From Sporosarcina sp. FSL K6-1508 (GTDB lineage: Bacteria; Bacillota; Bacilli; Bacillales_A; Planococcaceae): a stretch of 64,000 nucleotides of DNA. Positions 25,721-34,053 of this stretch are shown in pieces (within the stretch, counting starts at the first letter, position 1; each line of letters opens with the position of its first letter). The translations under genes and the position numbers were made by a program. Under the pieces are notes generated by a model that was given only the letters and a program-made list of their open reading frames with translations, was not told where the DNA came from and did not search any database. Where the stretch lies: positions 496,001-560,000 of the forward strand of contig NZ_JBBOXF010000001.1 of NCBI RefSeq assembly GCF_038007465.1. The letters are read 5' to 3'.

Positions 25721-26611
25721 ATGAAAAAGAAATTCCTAATTCTATTTTCGACAGTACTCATTGTGAGTATGCTGTCTGGATGTATTTTCATCGAAAAAGA
25801 GTCACTAACACTCGGTTCACGGAACAATACGGAAAGTATCATATTGTCACATGTCATGGGACAATTGATTGAAGATAAAACAGATATTGAAGTCATTTAT
25901 AAAGAAAATCTTGGCGGCTCCAACGTCGTTTGGAACGCAATGTTAAACGGACTTATTGACGTTATTCCCGATTACACAGGGACAATCGTCGTCAACTATT
26001 ATCATGAAGACCCGGGCACAGCAGAAGAAACGCTAGAGGCAACGAAACGACTTGTCGATGGCGATGGCATGATTGCGTTCAATACGTTTGGTTTCAATAA
26101 CACCTATACGCTCGCCTTGGATGAATCAAGGGCCGAAGAACTCGGCGTTGTGACATTCAGTGACTTCGCAAAAGTATCGGAGGACTTCATATTAGGTGCC
26201 GTCTTCGAATTTATCGACCGTCCCGATGGCTTACCAGGCTTCCAGAAGGAATACGGCTTGAAATTCAAAGACGTCAAGGGGATGGACCACGGTATTATGT
26301 ACCGTTCTATTGGTGCCAAAGAAGTAGATGTTATCAACTCCTACACAACGGACGGTCAGTTGCAGGATTACGACTTGCGTGTGTTGGAAGACGATAAATC
26401 CTACTTCCCGCCATATCATGCCCTTCCGCTTGTACGCAAAGAAGCGCTTAAAGAGTACCCTGAAATCGAAGAAGTGCTCATTATGCTTGAAGGCGTGATT
26501 GACGAAGAATCAATGCAAAAAATGAACGGCAAAGTCGATAACGACGGCATGATGGTCGAAAAGGTAGCAGAAGACTTCCTTATTGAATCAGGGTTAATTG
26601 AGAAGAAATAA
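25721..26611 (+). CDS. Quaternary amine ABC importer substrate-binding lipoprotein
   Basis: 296 residues. Signal peptide ends in the lipobox LSGC (Cys about 21). The mature part is an OpuAC-type binding domain: LGSRNNTESIILSHVMGQ, then GLIDVIPDYTGT, a core motif for aromatic binding of trimethylammonium groups. Starts two bases behind the permease stop and ends the operon at a strong terminator. Ligand could be glycine betaine, carnitine, choline or a related betaine. Confidence 0.9.
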   Translation: MKKKFLILFSTVLIVSMLSGCIFIEKESLTLGSRNNTESIILSHVMGQLIEDKTDIEVIYKENLGGSNVVWNAMLNGLIDVIPDYTGTIVVNYYHEDPGTAEETLEATKRLVDGDGMIAFNTFGFNNTYTLALDESRAEELGVVTFSDFAKVSEDFILGAVFEFIDRPDGLPGFQKEYGLKFKDVKGMDHGIMYRSIGAKEVDVINSYTTDGQLQDYDLRVLEDDKSYFPPYHALPLVRKEALKEYPEIEEVLIMLEGVIDEESMQKMNGKVDNDGMMVEKVAEDFLIESGLIEKK

Positions 26612-26618
26612 ATAGGAG

Positions 26619-26656
26619 AAACGCACCTCTTGTGAATGCAAGGGGTGCGTTTTTTT
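26619..26656 (+). terminator. Terminator of the quaternary amine importer operon
   Basis: AACGCACCTCTT and AAGGGGTGCGTT with seven T. Confidence 0.92.
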
Positions 26657-26668
26657 GAGAATCTTGGC

Positions 26669-26773
26669 GTTATGCTCGGCACGCGAAGGGTTATGACCGC
26701 CATAGATGAGTTTATGACCGTCTCAAGAGGTATTATGCTCGCTACGAACGAGTTTATGACCGACCTAAGATAT
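26669..26773. repeat. 21-bp tandem repeat array, five units
   Basis: Five consecutive units of exactly 21 bases, each beginning NTTATGACCG or NTTATGCTCG followed by 11 variable bases. It lies between the opu terminator and the 3' end of the NERD gene. The plus frame is open (repeating FMTxxxx-like heptads), but a sister array at 27845 has an in-frame stop, so conservation is at the DNA level. Confidence 0.85.
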
Positions 26774-26783
26774 CTTGTCTCTT

Positions 26784-27728
26784 TTAACTAAACATTGAAT
26801 ACGTCCGGTTTCGATTCTCACCTTCTTTTCGCAAATCCATACTTTGCAAAATGCGTGTCGCGCTTTGACGTTCAATTTGTAAAAAGTCACGACAATCTTT
26901 ATTCATCATCTTCCCGCCATAAAGAAGGAACCACTCGCGAATTGCCTGTTTATGCGCGTCGATACTTGTCCTATCGCACTCTGTACAACGCCATCCCTTC
27001 ATATATTTCTTCATTCCTAAAAAGCCACAGGATGGGCAAGCAACACCTTGGATTATTTTGTCTCGGATAGTAGGATAAGTCGAACAGATTGGGGGCGGAA
27101 TAAATTCGCGATGACTGGCAATGAATTCATCCGTCAGTCTTGTGAACGCTGCATCGTCCAACAATGGGGTGGTTGTAGGTAGATGGCGAATATAAGTGGG
27201 GATTGCGTTCGGAAATAAGAATGGAACTGTCGTATCAAACAGTTCAATACGCTGTTTCGAGTAAGCCAGCACTACCGCGCCATAAACCGGCAATGAAATA
27301 TCTCGCGAGTGGAACCAGTCCTGTAGCAACTCACAATTACTTTGCACCTGCGTGATGGGGCTATTGAAGCCTTTCACTTCCCCATTATCCAGTGTGCGAA
27401 TTAGTTGAGGTGGATTATTAACTACTTTAAGTTCTCCCGCGATGTTCTTCACTTCAAATATGATTCCATACGATGGGGTGATGAAGAGCGTGTCTATTTG
27501 AAAGTGAGTGCTGGATGTGAGGGATAAATCGTGCAGAACCCGATACTTCATTGGAAAGGAATAGTTTTCAAAAACCTTATCCAACTGCCGCTCTCCACCG
27601 AACCCAGCTTTCATTGCAGCATACTTTGCCTCCAATACAGGTAAAGACATTTTTTGTTCTGGCGTTAGGCGTCTGATAGCCGCTCCCAATCCTTCAAGAA
27701 GCAATGGTTCTTTTCTTTGCTTACTAAT
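26784..27728 (-). CDS. NERD domain (nuclease-related) protein
   Basis: About 315 residues. The N-terminal NERD domain has GFGGERQLDKVFENY, FQIDTLFITPSYGIIFEVKN with Asp, Glu and Lys of a restriction-like fold, then a C-terminal zinc-ribbon CPSC and CTEC and a helical tail. NERD proteins are of unclear role but resemble DNA nucleases. The usual N-terminus of the family (IxKxRxxPLxLxxLxAxxRRL) is encoded only if translation starts upstream of the first TTG at 27704. An ATT at 27728, 12 bases behind AAGGAGG, is the best-placed codon. So either ATT is used or the original start has mutated. Flanked on both sides by 21-bp repeat arrays. Confidence 0.82.
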   Translation of the reverse strand: MSKQRKEPLLLEGLGAAIRRLTPEQKMSLPVLEAKYAAMKAGFGGERQLDKVFENYSFPMKYRVLHDLSLTSSTHFQIDTLFITPSYGIIFEVKNIAGELKVVNNPPQLIRTLDNGEVKGFNSPITQVQSNCELLQDWFHSRDISLPVYGAVVLAYSKQRIELFDTTVPFLFPNAIPTYIRHLPTTTPLLDDAAFTRLTDEFIASHREFIPPPICSTYPTIRDKIIQGVACPSCGFLGMKKYMKGWRCTECDRTSIDAHKQAIREWFLLYGGKMMNKDCRDFLQIERQSATRILQSMDLRKEGENRNRTYSMFS

Positions 27729-27844
27729 GAACTTCTTCAGCCTCCTTGCTAGTTTTTGATGACCACTCGATAAAATCTTACCATATTCAGATAAATGAAA
27801 CTAGAGTAATAAAAAGTATTGGACAAAAATCTAAATTATTTGAT

Positions 27845-27928
27845 TTTATGACCATCTCTAGGTAAATTATGCTCGCCATGCGTCGGTTTATGACCGGCAC
27901 GAGGCATCTTATGACCGTCTTCAAACAA
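27845..27928. repeat. 21-bp tandem repeat array, four units
   Basis: Four units of 21 bases with the same ATTATGCTCG / TTTATGACCG heads as the array at 26669-26773. It lies upstream of the NERD gene, in the divergent region before the yhfI-like gene. A stop codon interrupts the heptad frame in unit one. Confidence 0.85.
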
Positions 27929-28101
27929 TCTATAGTACGCTCTATCCTTTAATCGATCATGATATTCGAACAATTGAGCGGATACCTAGTGAAGAGAGCG
28001 TATAAATTGGAAGTTATCTTTGAAGCTCCAATTTCCCGCCAATCTTTTCAAAAAGTTCATCTCACGGTACACTAACATCAACCAACGGAAGGAATGATCC
28101 T

Positions 28102-28836
28102 ATGAAAATAACACCTATCGGGATATGGGGCGGTTACCCGAAAGCGAATAGCGCCACATCGTCCTTTTTAATTGAACACGATGGTTTTCACTGCCTCATT
28201 GATTGCGGCAGTGGCGTTCTTTCCTCATTGCAAAATTATTTACCGTTAGAAAAGCTGGACGCTGTTGTCATCAGCCATTATCATGCTGACCATATTGCAG
28301 ATCTTGGAAGCCTGCAATTCAGCAGGATCATTAATTTCTATTTAGGCAATCAAGCTCCCCCATTGCCGATTTATGGGCATATGGAGGATCAAGAGAATTT
28401 CGAAAAACTTTCGTACCAAGATCAGACAATGGGCATTGGTATCACTGAGGATAGGGTTGTTCAAATCGGCCCGTTTGACGTATCTTTTTGCCGGACCATA
28501 CATCCTGTTTATTGTCTAGCCATGAAATTCACCGTGGGCGACCGTTCCATCGCTCTCACCGCAGATACGGAATGGCGGGATGAACTCGTCGATTTCGCAC
28601 GCGGTACTGATTTGTTAATCAGCGAGGCGAATTTGTATGAAGAACACCTCGGTAAGGCACCGGGACATCTGGCAGGCAGTGAAGCTGGTAAGTTGGCGAA
28701 ATTGGCCGGAGCGAAGCAACTTGTGCTGACCCACTTGCCCTTGCACGGAAATATCAATGAAATTCTGGATGCGGCGGTTGCTATCTATGATGGGCCAGCT
28801 GAACTCGCTGAAGTTGGAAAAACATACGAAATATAA
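28102..28836 (+). CDS. yhfI: MBL-fold metallo-hydrolase, YhfI type
   Basis: 244 residues. The metal-binding motif is SHYHADHIADLG, with further ligands in IHPVYCLAM and ALTADTEW and the final His in LTHLPLHG. The layout matches the RNase Z-like branch of the metallo-beta-lactamase fold and aligns with Bacillus subtilis YhfI, whose substrate is unknown. Single gene; start ATG at 28102. Ends at a terminator shared with the PepSY gene. Confidence 0.88.
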   Translation: MKITPIGIWGGYPKANSATSSFLIEHDGFHCLIDCGSGVLSSLQNYLPLEKLDAVVISHYHADHIADLGSLQFSRIINFYLGNQAPPLPIYGHMEDQENFEKLSYQDQTMGIGITEDRVVQIGPFDVSFCRTIHPVYCLAMKFTVGDRSIALTADTEWRDELVDFARGTDLLISEANLYEEHLGKAPGHLAGSEAGKLAKLAGAKQLVLTHLPLHGNINEILDAAVAIYDGPAELAEVGKTYEI

Positions 28837-28861
28837 ACGAGATAAATCATTTTCCCCATAG

Positions 28862-28890
28862 AAAAAGGGCTGTTGAGGAACAGCCCTTTA
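28862..28890. terminator. Bidirectional terminator
   Basis: AAAGGGCTGTT and AACAGCCCTTT around a four-base loop, between the convergent yhfI-like and PepSY genes. Confidence 0.9.
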
Positions 28891-28892
28891 CT

Positions 28893-29429
28893 TCAATCGT
28901 CATCGCGGTCTTTTTCAAACTTCAGTACTTTACCTGAAATTGCGTCGATGTCGAAATCATATTCATATGTGCCATCATTAATTTCGATTTCATAGATTAC
29001 ACGGCCATCTTCATTATCCAATTCAATGTCCGTCACTGTCCCTTTTGCTTCTTTCATCGCAATTTTGACAGCAGCTTTTTCCGTTATGAATTTACCATCA
29101 GTAACGATGACTTTATCATCAGAATCATCGTCATTGTCATTGTCTTTATCCGTGCGTAATACTTTTCCTGTTTTTGCATCAATGTCTAGATCATATTCAA
29201 CACTGCCCGATTTAACCTCAACTTCATAAATATCGCCTGAACGTTCACGGTCCAATTCAATCTTCGTCACGTTTCCATCGACTGATTTTACAGCAATCGC
29301 CTCAGCTTCTTCAATCGTCAATAGATCTTTCGATGTCGCTGCCAAACTGTGTCCCGTGTTTCCAGCCATTGCAACCCCACCTATTACAAGCACACCAGCC
29401 AATGCCGGGATAGTCATCCATTTCTTCAT
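28893..29429 (-). CDS. Secreted protein with two PepSY domains
   Basis: 178 residues. A signal peptide (MKKWMTIPALAGVLVIGGVAMA) precedes two PepSY repeats, each of the form EAEAIAVKS...YEVEVKSGSVEYDLDIDAKTGKVL, separated by an acid-rich linker (DNDNDDDSDD). PepSY domains often inhibit or sense peptidases. Last gene of the transcription unit behind the two-component system; B. subtilis ykoJ has the same place next to ykoGH. Start ATG with AGGAGG upstream. Regulation by the linked system is likely. Confidence 0.85.
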   Translation of the reverse strand: MKKWMTIPALAGVLVIGGVAMAGNTGHSLAATSKDLLTIEEAEAIAVKSVDGNVTKIELDRERSGDIYEVEVKSGSVEYDLDIDAKTGKVLRTDKDNDNDDDSDDKVIVTDGKFITEKAAVKIAMKEAKGTVTDIELDNEDGRVIYEIEINDGTYEYDFDIDAISGKVLKFEKDRDDD

Positions 29430-29515
29430 CTTGTATCTCCTCCTTTTGTTATTACCTTCATATTACCTGTTGAACATGAGAGGACATTGTGAGGATTATT
29501 AGAATTCGATGAGAA

Positions 29516-30211
29516 TCAATCATCCCATGTGACGGACATCACTTTTCCTGAAATAGCATGAATTTGGAAGGTGCCTTCCCGGTCGTCAGCCGATTCAATT
29601 TCGATGAGGTAATAGCCTCCGTCATTCGTTTTTTCATACGATACATCATCTACTTCACCTTTAAGTTGTTTCTGTGCAATTGCGATTGCCTTTTCCTTCG
29701 TAATTAACACGTTTTCACCTATTGTTTCTTTTGCGTTTTCGGAGATTGTTTTCCCAGTGATCGCGTCAACCGTCACTTTTGTAAACTTCGGGTCTTTCGA
29801 CAGCTTCACTTCATAAACTGGGACTTCTTCGCCTGTATTCAATGAAATCCGTTCAACTTCCCCGCTATACTTCTCCGCAATAATTCCCTTTACCTCGGCC
29901 TCGGAAAGGACTTGCGGAACCACTTCCTTCCTTTCACCGGTTTGTAAGAGTGCTATAACACTCCCCGTCGTTGCATCGATTTCAGCTGAATATGACGCCC
30001 CACTCCGGCTCATTTCCGCTTTATATACACCGTCCTCCATGGCAATCTGATTGACAGTTCCACCATACATGCTCTCAAGCTGAGCCCGGATTTCATCAGC
30101 CGCTATTGGCGCCTTCTTGTTAATTAAACTACCTATATATAATCCGCCCGCCGTTAGAATAACAATAGTTAACAGGGTTGGAATGAACCAAGACTTTTTA
30201 AAAAATTGCAT
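29516..30211 (-). CDS. Membrane-anchored PepSY-repeat protein
   Basis: 231 residues: one N-terminal anchor (FIPTLLTIVILTAGGLYIG) and three PepSY-like repeats outside the membrane, each ending with a GKxI/V type turn (ATTGSVIAL, AITGKTISE, AISGKVMSV). ATG at 30211 follows GAGAGGAGG; earlier in-frame codons to 30250 are not used. Lies 38 bases behind the kinase gene, so it is in the same operon. May modulate kinase signalling or peptidases at the membrane; this is inference. Confidence 0.82.
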   Translation of the reverse strand: MQFFKKSWFIPTLLTIVILTAGGLYIGSLINKKAPIAADEIRAQLESMYGGTVNQIAMEDGVYKAEMSRSGASYSAEIDATTGSVIALLQTGERKEVVPQVLSEAEVKGIIAEKYSGEVERISLNTGEEVPVYEVKLSKDPKFTKVTVDAITGKTISENAKETIGENVLITKEKAIAIAQKQLKGEVDDVSYEKTNDGGYYLIEIESADDREGTFQIHAISGKVMSVTWDD

Positions 30212-30249
30212 ACTAGTTGCCTCCTCTCGTTCATCATACGATGGGAACA

Positions 30250-31611
30250 TTAAAATTCGGTGAGAATTCGTTTTTTGGGAATGATGATTCGAAATGTCGT
30301 CCCCATTCCAACGACACTCTCGATTTTCAGTTCCGCACCAAGGCCGTCTGCAAGTTCCTTTGCAATTGCCAATCCAAGTCCGGTGCCACCCGTTTTTCGG
30401 TTTCGGTCTTCATGAACCCGATAGAAACGATCAAAAAGGTGCGGGAGGGCTTCTTTAGGGATGCCATTACCGTAGTCGATGACGGCGATGGAAATGGCGG
30501 TTTCTGATACAGAAATAGCTGTTTTAATTTCCCCGGCGCTATATTTCCGTGCATTATCAAGCAAAATAAATAGAAGCTGTCTGAGCTTATCCATGTCTGT
30601 TACAGCGACCGCCGGACCATTTTCTTCAAAAATGAAATCTCTTGTATATGCTTGTCGCATCGGTTGTAAAGTCTTTTCGACTAACACATTAATATCAGTT
30701 TCCGCGAAATTAAATGCGGTTTGTTCCTGATTTCTTGCCAAGTGAAGCATTTGCTCAATCATATCCTTCATCCGAATTGATTCATTCAGAATAGCCTCGA
30801 CTGCCTCTTCTGCTACTGAACGGTTATCAAACCCCCGGCGTGATAAAAGCCGAGCGTAGCTTTCAATAACTGTGAGTGGTGTTTTTAATTCGTGTGAAGC
30901 GTTGGAAACGAACTGTTCTTGCTTTTTAAAGTTGCTCTCAAGCTGTCCCATCATATCATTGAACTCATGGCCCATCTGCGCCATTTCGTCCTTCCCTTCA
31001 GCCGATACATCGATTTTTTCGTATTTCCCTGTTCGGCGGCTTTGTGTCATCGTTTTAATTAGATTATCGATGGGTTGTATAACGATACGGCCAAGCGCAG
31101 CGCTCGAAACCGTAATCGGAATCATCGCAATGAGGGTCACCCCGAGGAGAATTAGCTTAAGCAGATTTAAATTATGTTTTACATCACCCAGAAGTTGAAG
31201 CATTTGCAGTTCAACCACTTTACCGTCTGTCCAAATGACCGGTTCACGCATAAAAAGTACGGGAGTGTTATCAAATTCGCCGATTGAATAGTGTTCTTTT
31301 GGAGCTATTTCAGGATTGTAGCGCTCAATTCCTTCAGCCGTTTGAGTCCTTACTTTTACCTTGCCAGTTGGATCGAGAATACGAACTGCTCCATTCGAAG
31401 GAATGTAGGCGCGAAGCACTGTCGCTGGATCATTTTTTTCGGTCATCTTGCTGAGAGAGGCAATAAGCTCATTCGATTGCGTTTTCAGCTGATGGTATTG
31501 TGTGTCATATGCCATTTTTTCGTACACAAAATAAATACCCGTGTTTGTCAATGTTAAAATGACGAGCATCAGCAGCGTGGAAAAAAGATGGATTTTCGTT
31601 TTAAGCCTCAT
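30250..31611 (-). CDS. Sensor histidine kinase (YkoH-like)
   Basis: 453 residues: TM1 at about 9-29, an extracytoplasmic domain to about 155, TM2 at about 155-180, HAMP, then the dimerisation domain with His in SNASHELKTPLTVIES and the catalytic domain (DYGNGIPKEALPHLFDRFYR, GGTGLGLAIAKELA). Overlaps the response regulator gene by 11 bases and has AAAGGA eight bases before ATG. Signal unknown; the PepSY proteins encoded next are probable partners or targets. Confidence 0.9.
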   Translation of the reverse strand: MRLKTKIHLFSTLLMLVILTLTNTGIYFVYEKMAYDTQYHQLKTQSNELIASLSKMTEKNDPATVLRAYIPSNGAVRILDPTGKVKVRTQTAEGIERYNPEIAPKEHYSIGEFDNTPVLFMREPVIWTDGKVVELQMLQLLGDVKHNLNLLKLILLGVTLIAMIPITVSSAALGRIVIQPIDNLIKTMTQSRRTGKYEKIDVSAEGKDEMAQMGHEFNDMMGQLESNFKKQEQFVSNASHELKTPLTVIESYARLLSRRGFDNRSVAEEAVEAILNESIRMKDMIEQMLHLARNQEQTAFNFAETDINVLVEKTLQPMRQAYTRDFIFEENGPAVAVTDMDKLRQLLFILLDNARKYSAGEIKTAISVSETAISIAVIDYGNGIPKEALPHLFDRFYRVHEDRNRKTGGTGLGLAIAKELADGLGAELKIESVVGMGTTFRIIIPKKRILTEF

Positions 31612-32308
31612 TAGCTTGTTCCTTTAATACATAACCAACACCCCGAACGGTCTGAATAAGGGTCCTTTTTTCCCCTTGTTCAATCTTCTTTCGGACATAT
31701 CTGATGTACACGTCCACAACATTTGTATCACCGTAATAATCGAATCCCCAAACGGCATCCAGTAATTGTTCGCGTGAAAGTACTTGGTTCGGATGTTTCA
31801 GCAGATGAAGCAAAAGATCAAACTCTCGTGGTGTTAATTCGATGGAACGCCCATTTCTTTTTACTTCACGTGTCTGCTCGTGAAGCGAGAGACCTGCGTA
31901 CTCGAGGAGATGTTCGTCTTTAGCTTCTACCGGCTCCACAGGTTTCGAGAATCTGAGTGCCGAACGAATCCTCGCAAGCAGTTCGTCGATTTCAAAAGGT
32001 TTCGTCACATAATCGTTTGCTCCCAAGTCAAGCCCTGCTACTTTATCTTCAACATTGCTTTTCGCCGTCAACAAAATGACAGGCGTGTCTACTTCTGTTG
32101 CTCGAATCCGCCGTAAGACGTCTAGCCCATTCAATCCGGGTAACATAAGGTCTAACAGAACGAGATCCCACTGTTGTTCACGATATTTAATAAGCCCGTC
32201 TGGCCCTGTATGAGCAATGCCCGTTCCATATCCTTCAAACTCAAGCTCAAGCTGAAGAACACGTGCGATATTTTCTTCGTCTTCGATGATTAAAATCTGC
32301 TCTTTCAT
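31601..32308 (-). CDS. OmpR-type response regulator (YkoG-like)
   Basis: 235 residues: receiver domain (ILIIEDEENI, Asp in WDLVLLDLMLPGLNG, Lys in NDYVTKPFE) and winged helix (IELTPREFDLLLHL, TNVVDVYIRYVRKKI, TVRGVGYVL). First gene of a four-gene minus-strand unit with the kinase and two PepSY proteins. Confidence 0.92.
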   Translation of the reverse strand: MKEQILIIEDEENIARVLQLELEFEGYGTGIAHTGPDGLIKYREQQWDLVLLDLMLPGLNGLDVLRRIRATEVDTPVILLTAKSNVEDKVAGLDLGANDYVTKPFEIDELLARIRSALRFSKPVEPVEAKDEHLLEYAGLSLHEQTREVKRNGRSIELTPREFDLLLHLLKHPNQVLSREQLLDAVWGFDYYGDTNVVDVYIRYVRKKIEQGEKRTLIQTVRGVGYVLKEQANEA

Positions 32309-32352
32309 ACCAATTCACCTGCCACTTTTTCTTTCATCTTAACAGATTCAGA

Positions 32353-32388
32353 CAAAAAATAGAGACCTTCACTATTTCCGAAGGTCTC
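32353..32388 (-). terminator. Terminator of the guanidino-compound operon
   Basis: GAGACCTTC and GAAGGTCTC with TATTTTTT on the minus strand, just behind rocB. Confidence 0.88.
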
Positions 32389-32403
32389 CATTTTCCAGTT
32401 ATT

Positions 32404-34041
32404 TTAGCCTGTGCATGTTTCCAGACTTTCATTCTCGATATACATACTCTTCACTAGCTTTTCCAGCATAATGGGCATTTCGACAAAAGCACTGTCGACG
32501 TGTAATCGTTCGGTCCGTTGATGAGCGTCTTTTCCGAATGGACCTACATTTAGTACCGGCGCTTTCAGCTGAGCCATCTCAGTAAAGGGAATGCTGTATG
32601 TGTCGCCCCATACCGGTGTGTTACTTTCAAATGTAGTCCAGCCGTTTGCGTCATCTTCGTATTGAACGTAGCTGAGGTCACAGATACCATTGAAGTAATG
32701 CATTTGGCCAATTTTATTACCCAATTCTTTCGCCGCATCCTTCATTAACTCAATCGACTTTTTAACAAGCGGGTCAGATGACGAATTCACTGCAGGATAG
32801 TATGGCGGTGCGTAAAGAAGCACAGTTGCCGGTGCAAGTTCCTGGCATTGAATCATAAGATTGTCGACGATACGAAGTGACTTTTCACGGTCATCCCAAT
32901 CAGCGTTTTCTAGCGTTTCTTGTTTCAAGCGTTCAACTTCCTCATGCCCCAATTTTTGAATGGCATATTCGAGTAGTTGCTCGTAGCGGAATACCCTTAC
33001 TTCCCCCACACCCTTCACTTGTTCACGTTCACAAATAACTTTATATCTATCATTGCAAGCATCCATCGCTTCAGTTGCTACTTGCTCGAACAAATCCATC
33101 ACTTCTCCAGCAGTGCGCTTAAACAGAAAAACATTATAAAGGGCAACTGCACGATAAGGCGTTTGCGTCGAGTATTGCAATTTCAAATCTTTTTGTTGCA
33201 ATGAAACCGGTAACGGCGTAGTTTCTCCCAGATCGGTTTCGCGGAATAGTTCATTCCATTCCATACGTTGCGTCAAGAATGAAGCGATATAATTTGCTGT
33301 CATACCTTTGAGCGGCTCACCGACATGCGTTTCTTTTCCATAAAACAATGCTGCCGGCATTATTTTACCGATAGTTCCTGAGTAGATATATTCTTCTATA
33401 TCTGTCGGACTTTGAGAAAATGAAGGTTCGCCATTTAAAAATAGTTTATACGTCAGCCCTTGTTCTTCGCGGATGCGGACAAGTTCTTTCACTGCCGCAC
33501 GCATACCCGCCGAGTTCACTTCTTCATCCGGGACGGTCGTTAGCAACAAATTGATCGGCCACTTTTCGACACTCGCTTTTTCGATTAACTGCATATGAAG
33601 GGCAAGCCCCATTTTCATATCCATCGTACCACGGCCAAATAAGTAATTCCCGGTCTCCAGGTCAATACGGGCATCTTCCGGGAGATCAGCATTGTGCTTG
33701 GGCTCAGATAACATTTTTGTCAGCATCTCCGGATAAAATGCAAATGGTTCCAAGACACCGTATTCTTCAGTCCAAACAGTATCGAAGTGACTGATAAGTA
33801 CAATAGTTTCTGTTGCTTCTGGATGCTTATACAAAGCAGTGAGGGCTTGACGACCGAGACCTGCATCGTGAAGCGCCAACTGATGCGGATTATCTATGAA
33901 ATAAGTTAGTTCATTTAATTTCGCCTCTAACTTTGGAGCAAATGTGTTCTCCCCTTCGGTTAACGTACGGCTATCCCAGCTCACGAGTTCACATAACAAT
34001 TCGCGAAGTGTAGAGGGCGTCCCCCATCGTAATTGGTTCAT
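32404..34041 (-). CDS. rocB: M20-family hydrolase, RocB type
   Basis: 545 residues, the length of Bacillus RocB. M20 metal-site motifs are visible: VLISHFDTVW, FGRGTMDMKMGLAL and TVPDEEVNSAGM. RocB lies in arginine-utilisation operons, but its reaction is not established; M20 enzymes cleave peptide, acyl or carbamoyl amide bonds. Here it is the last of four genes behind two amidinotransferase-fold hydrolases and a permease, 12 bases after the permease. A role downstream of citrulline-like products is possible but not shown. ATG follows AAAGGAG. Confidence 0.85.
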   Translation of the reverse strand: MNQLRWGTPSTLRELLCELVSWDSRTLTEGENTFAPKLEAKLNELTYFIDNPHQLALHDAGLGRQALTALYKHPEATETIVLISHFDTVWTEEYGVLEPFAFYPEMLTKMLSEPKHNADLPEDARIDLETGNYLFGRGTMDMKMGLALHMQLIEKASVEKWPINLLLTTVPDEEVNSAGMRAAVKELVRIREEQGLTYKLFLNGEPSFSQSPTDIEEYIYSGTIGKIMPAALFYGKETHVGEPLKGMTANYIASFLTQRMEWNELFRETDLGETTPLPVSLQQKDLKLQYSTQTPYRAVALYNVFLFKRTAGEVMDLFEQVATEAMDACNDRYKVICEREQVKGVGEVRVFRYEQLLEYAIQKLGHEEVERLKQETLENADWDDREKSLRIVDNLMIQCQELAPATVLLYAPPYYPAVNSSSDPLVKKSIELMKDAAKELGNKIGQMHYFNGICDLSYVQYEDDANGWTTFESNTPVWGDTYSIPFTEMAQLKAPVLNVGPFGKDAHQRTERLHVDSAFVEMPIMLEKLVKSMYIENESLETCTG

Positions 34042-34053
34042 AATAATTCTCCT

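Noticed and set aside
26669..26787. Heptad-repeat peptide encoded by the 21-bp array (VMLGTRR-VMTAIDE-like)
   Set aside because: The frame is open in this array, but the sister array at 27845 has a stop in the same frame and there is no ribosome binding site; conservation is in the DNA heads.
26669..27928. CRISPR array around the NERD gene
   Set aside because: Conserved heads are only about 9 bases, period is 21 and no cas gene is present; spacers would be 11 bases.
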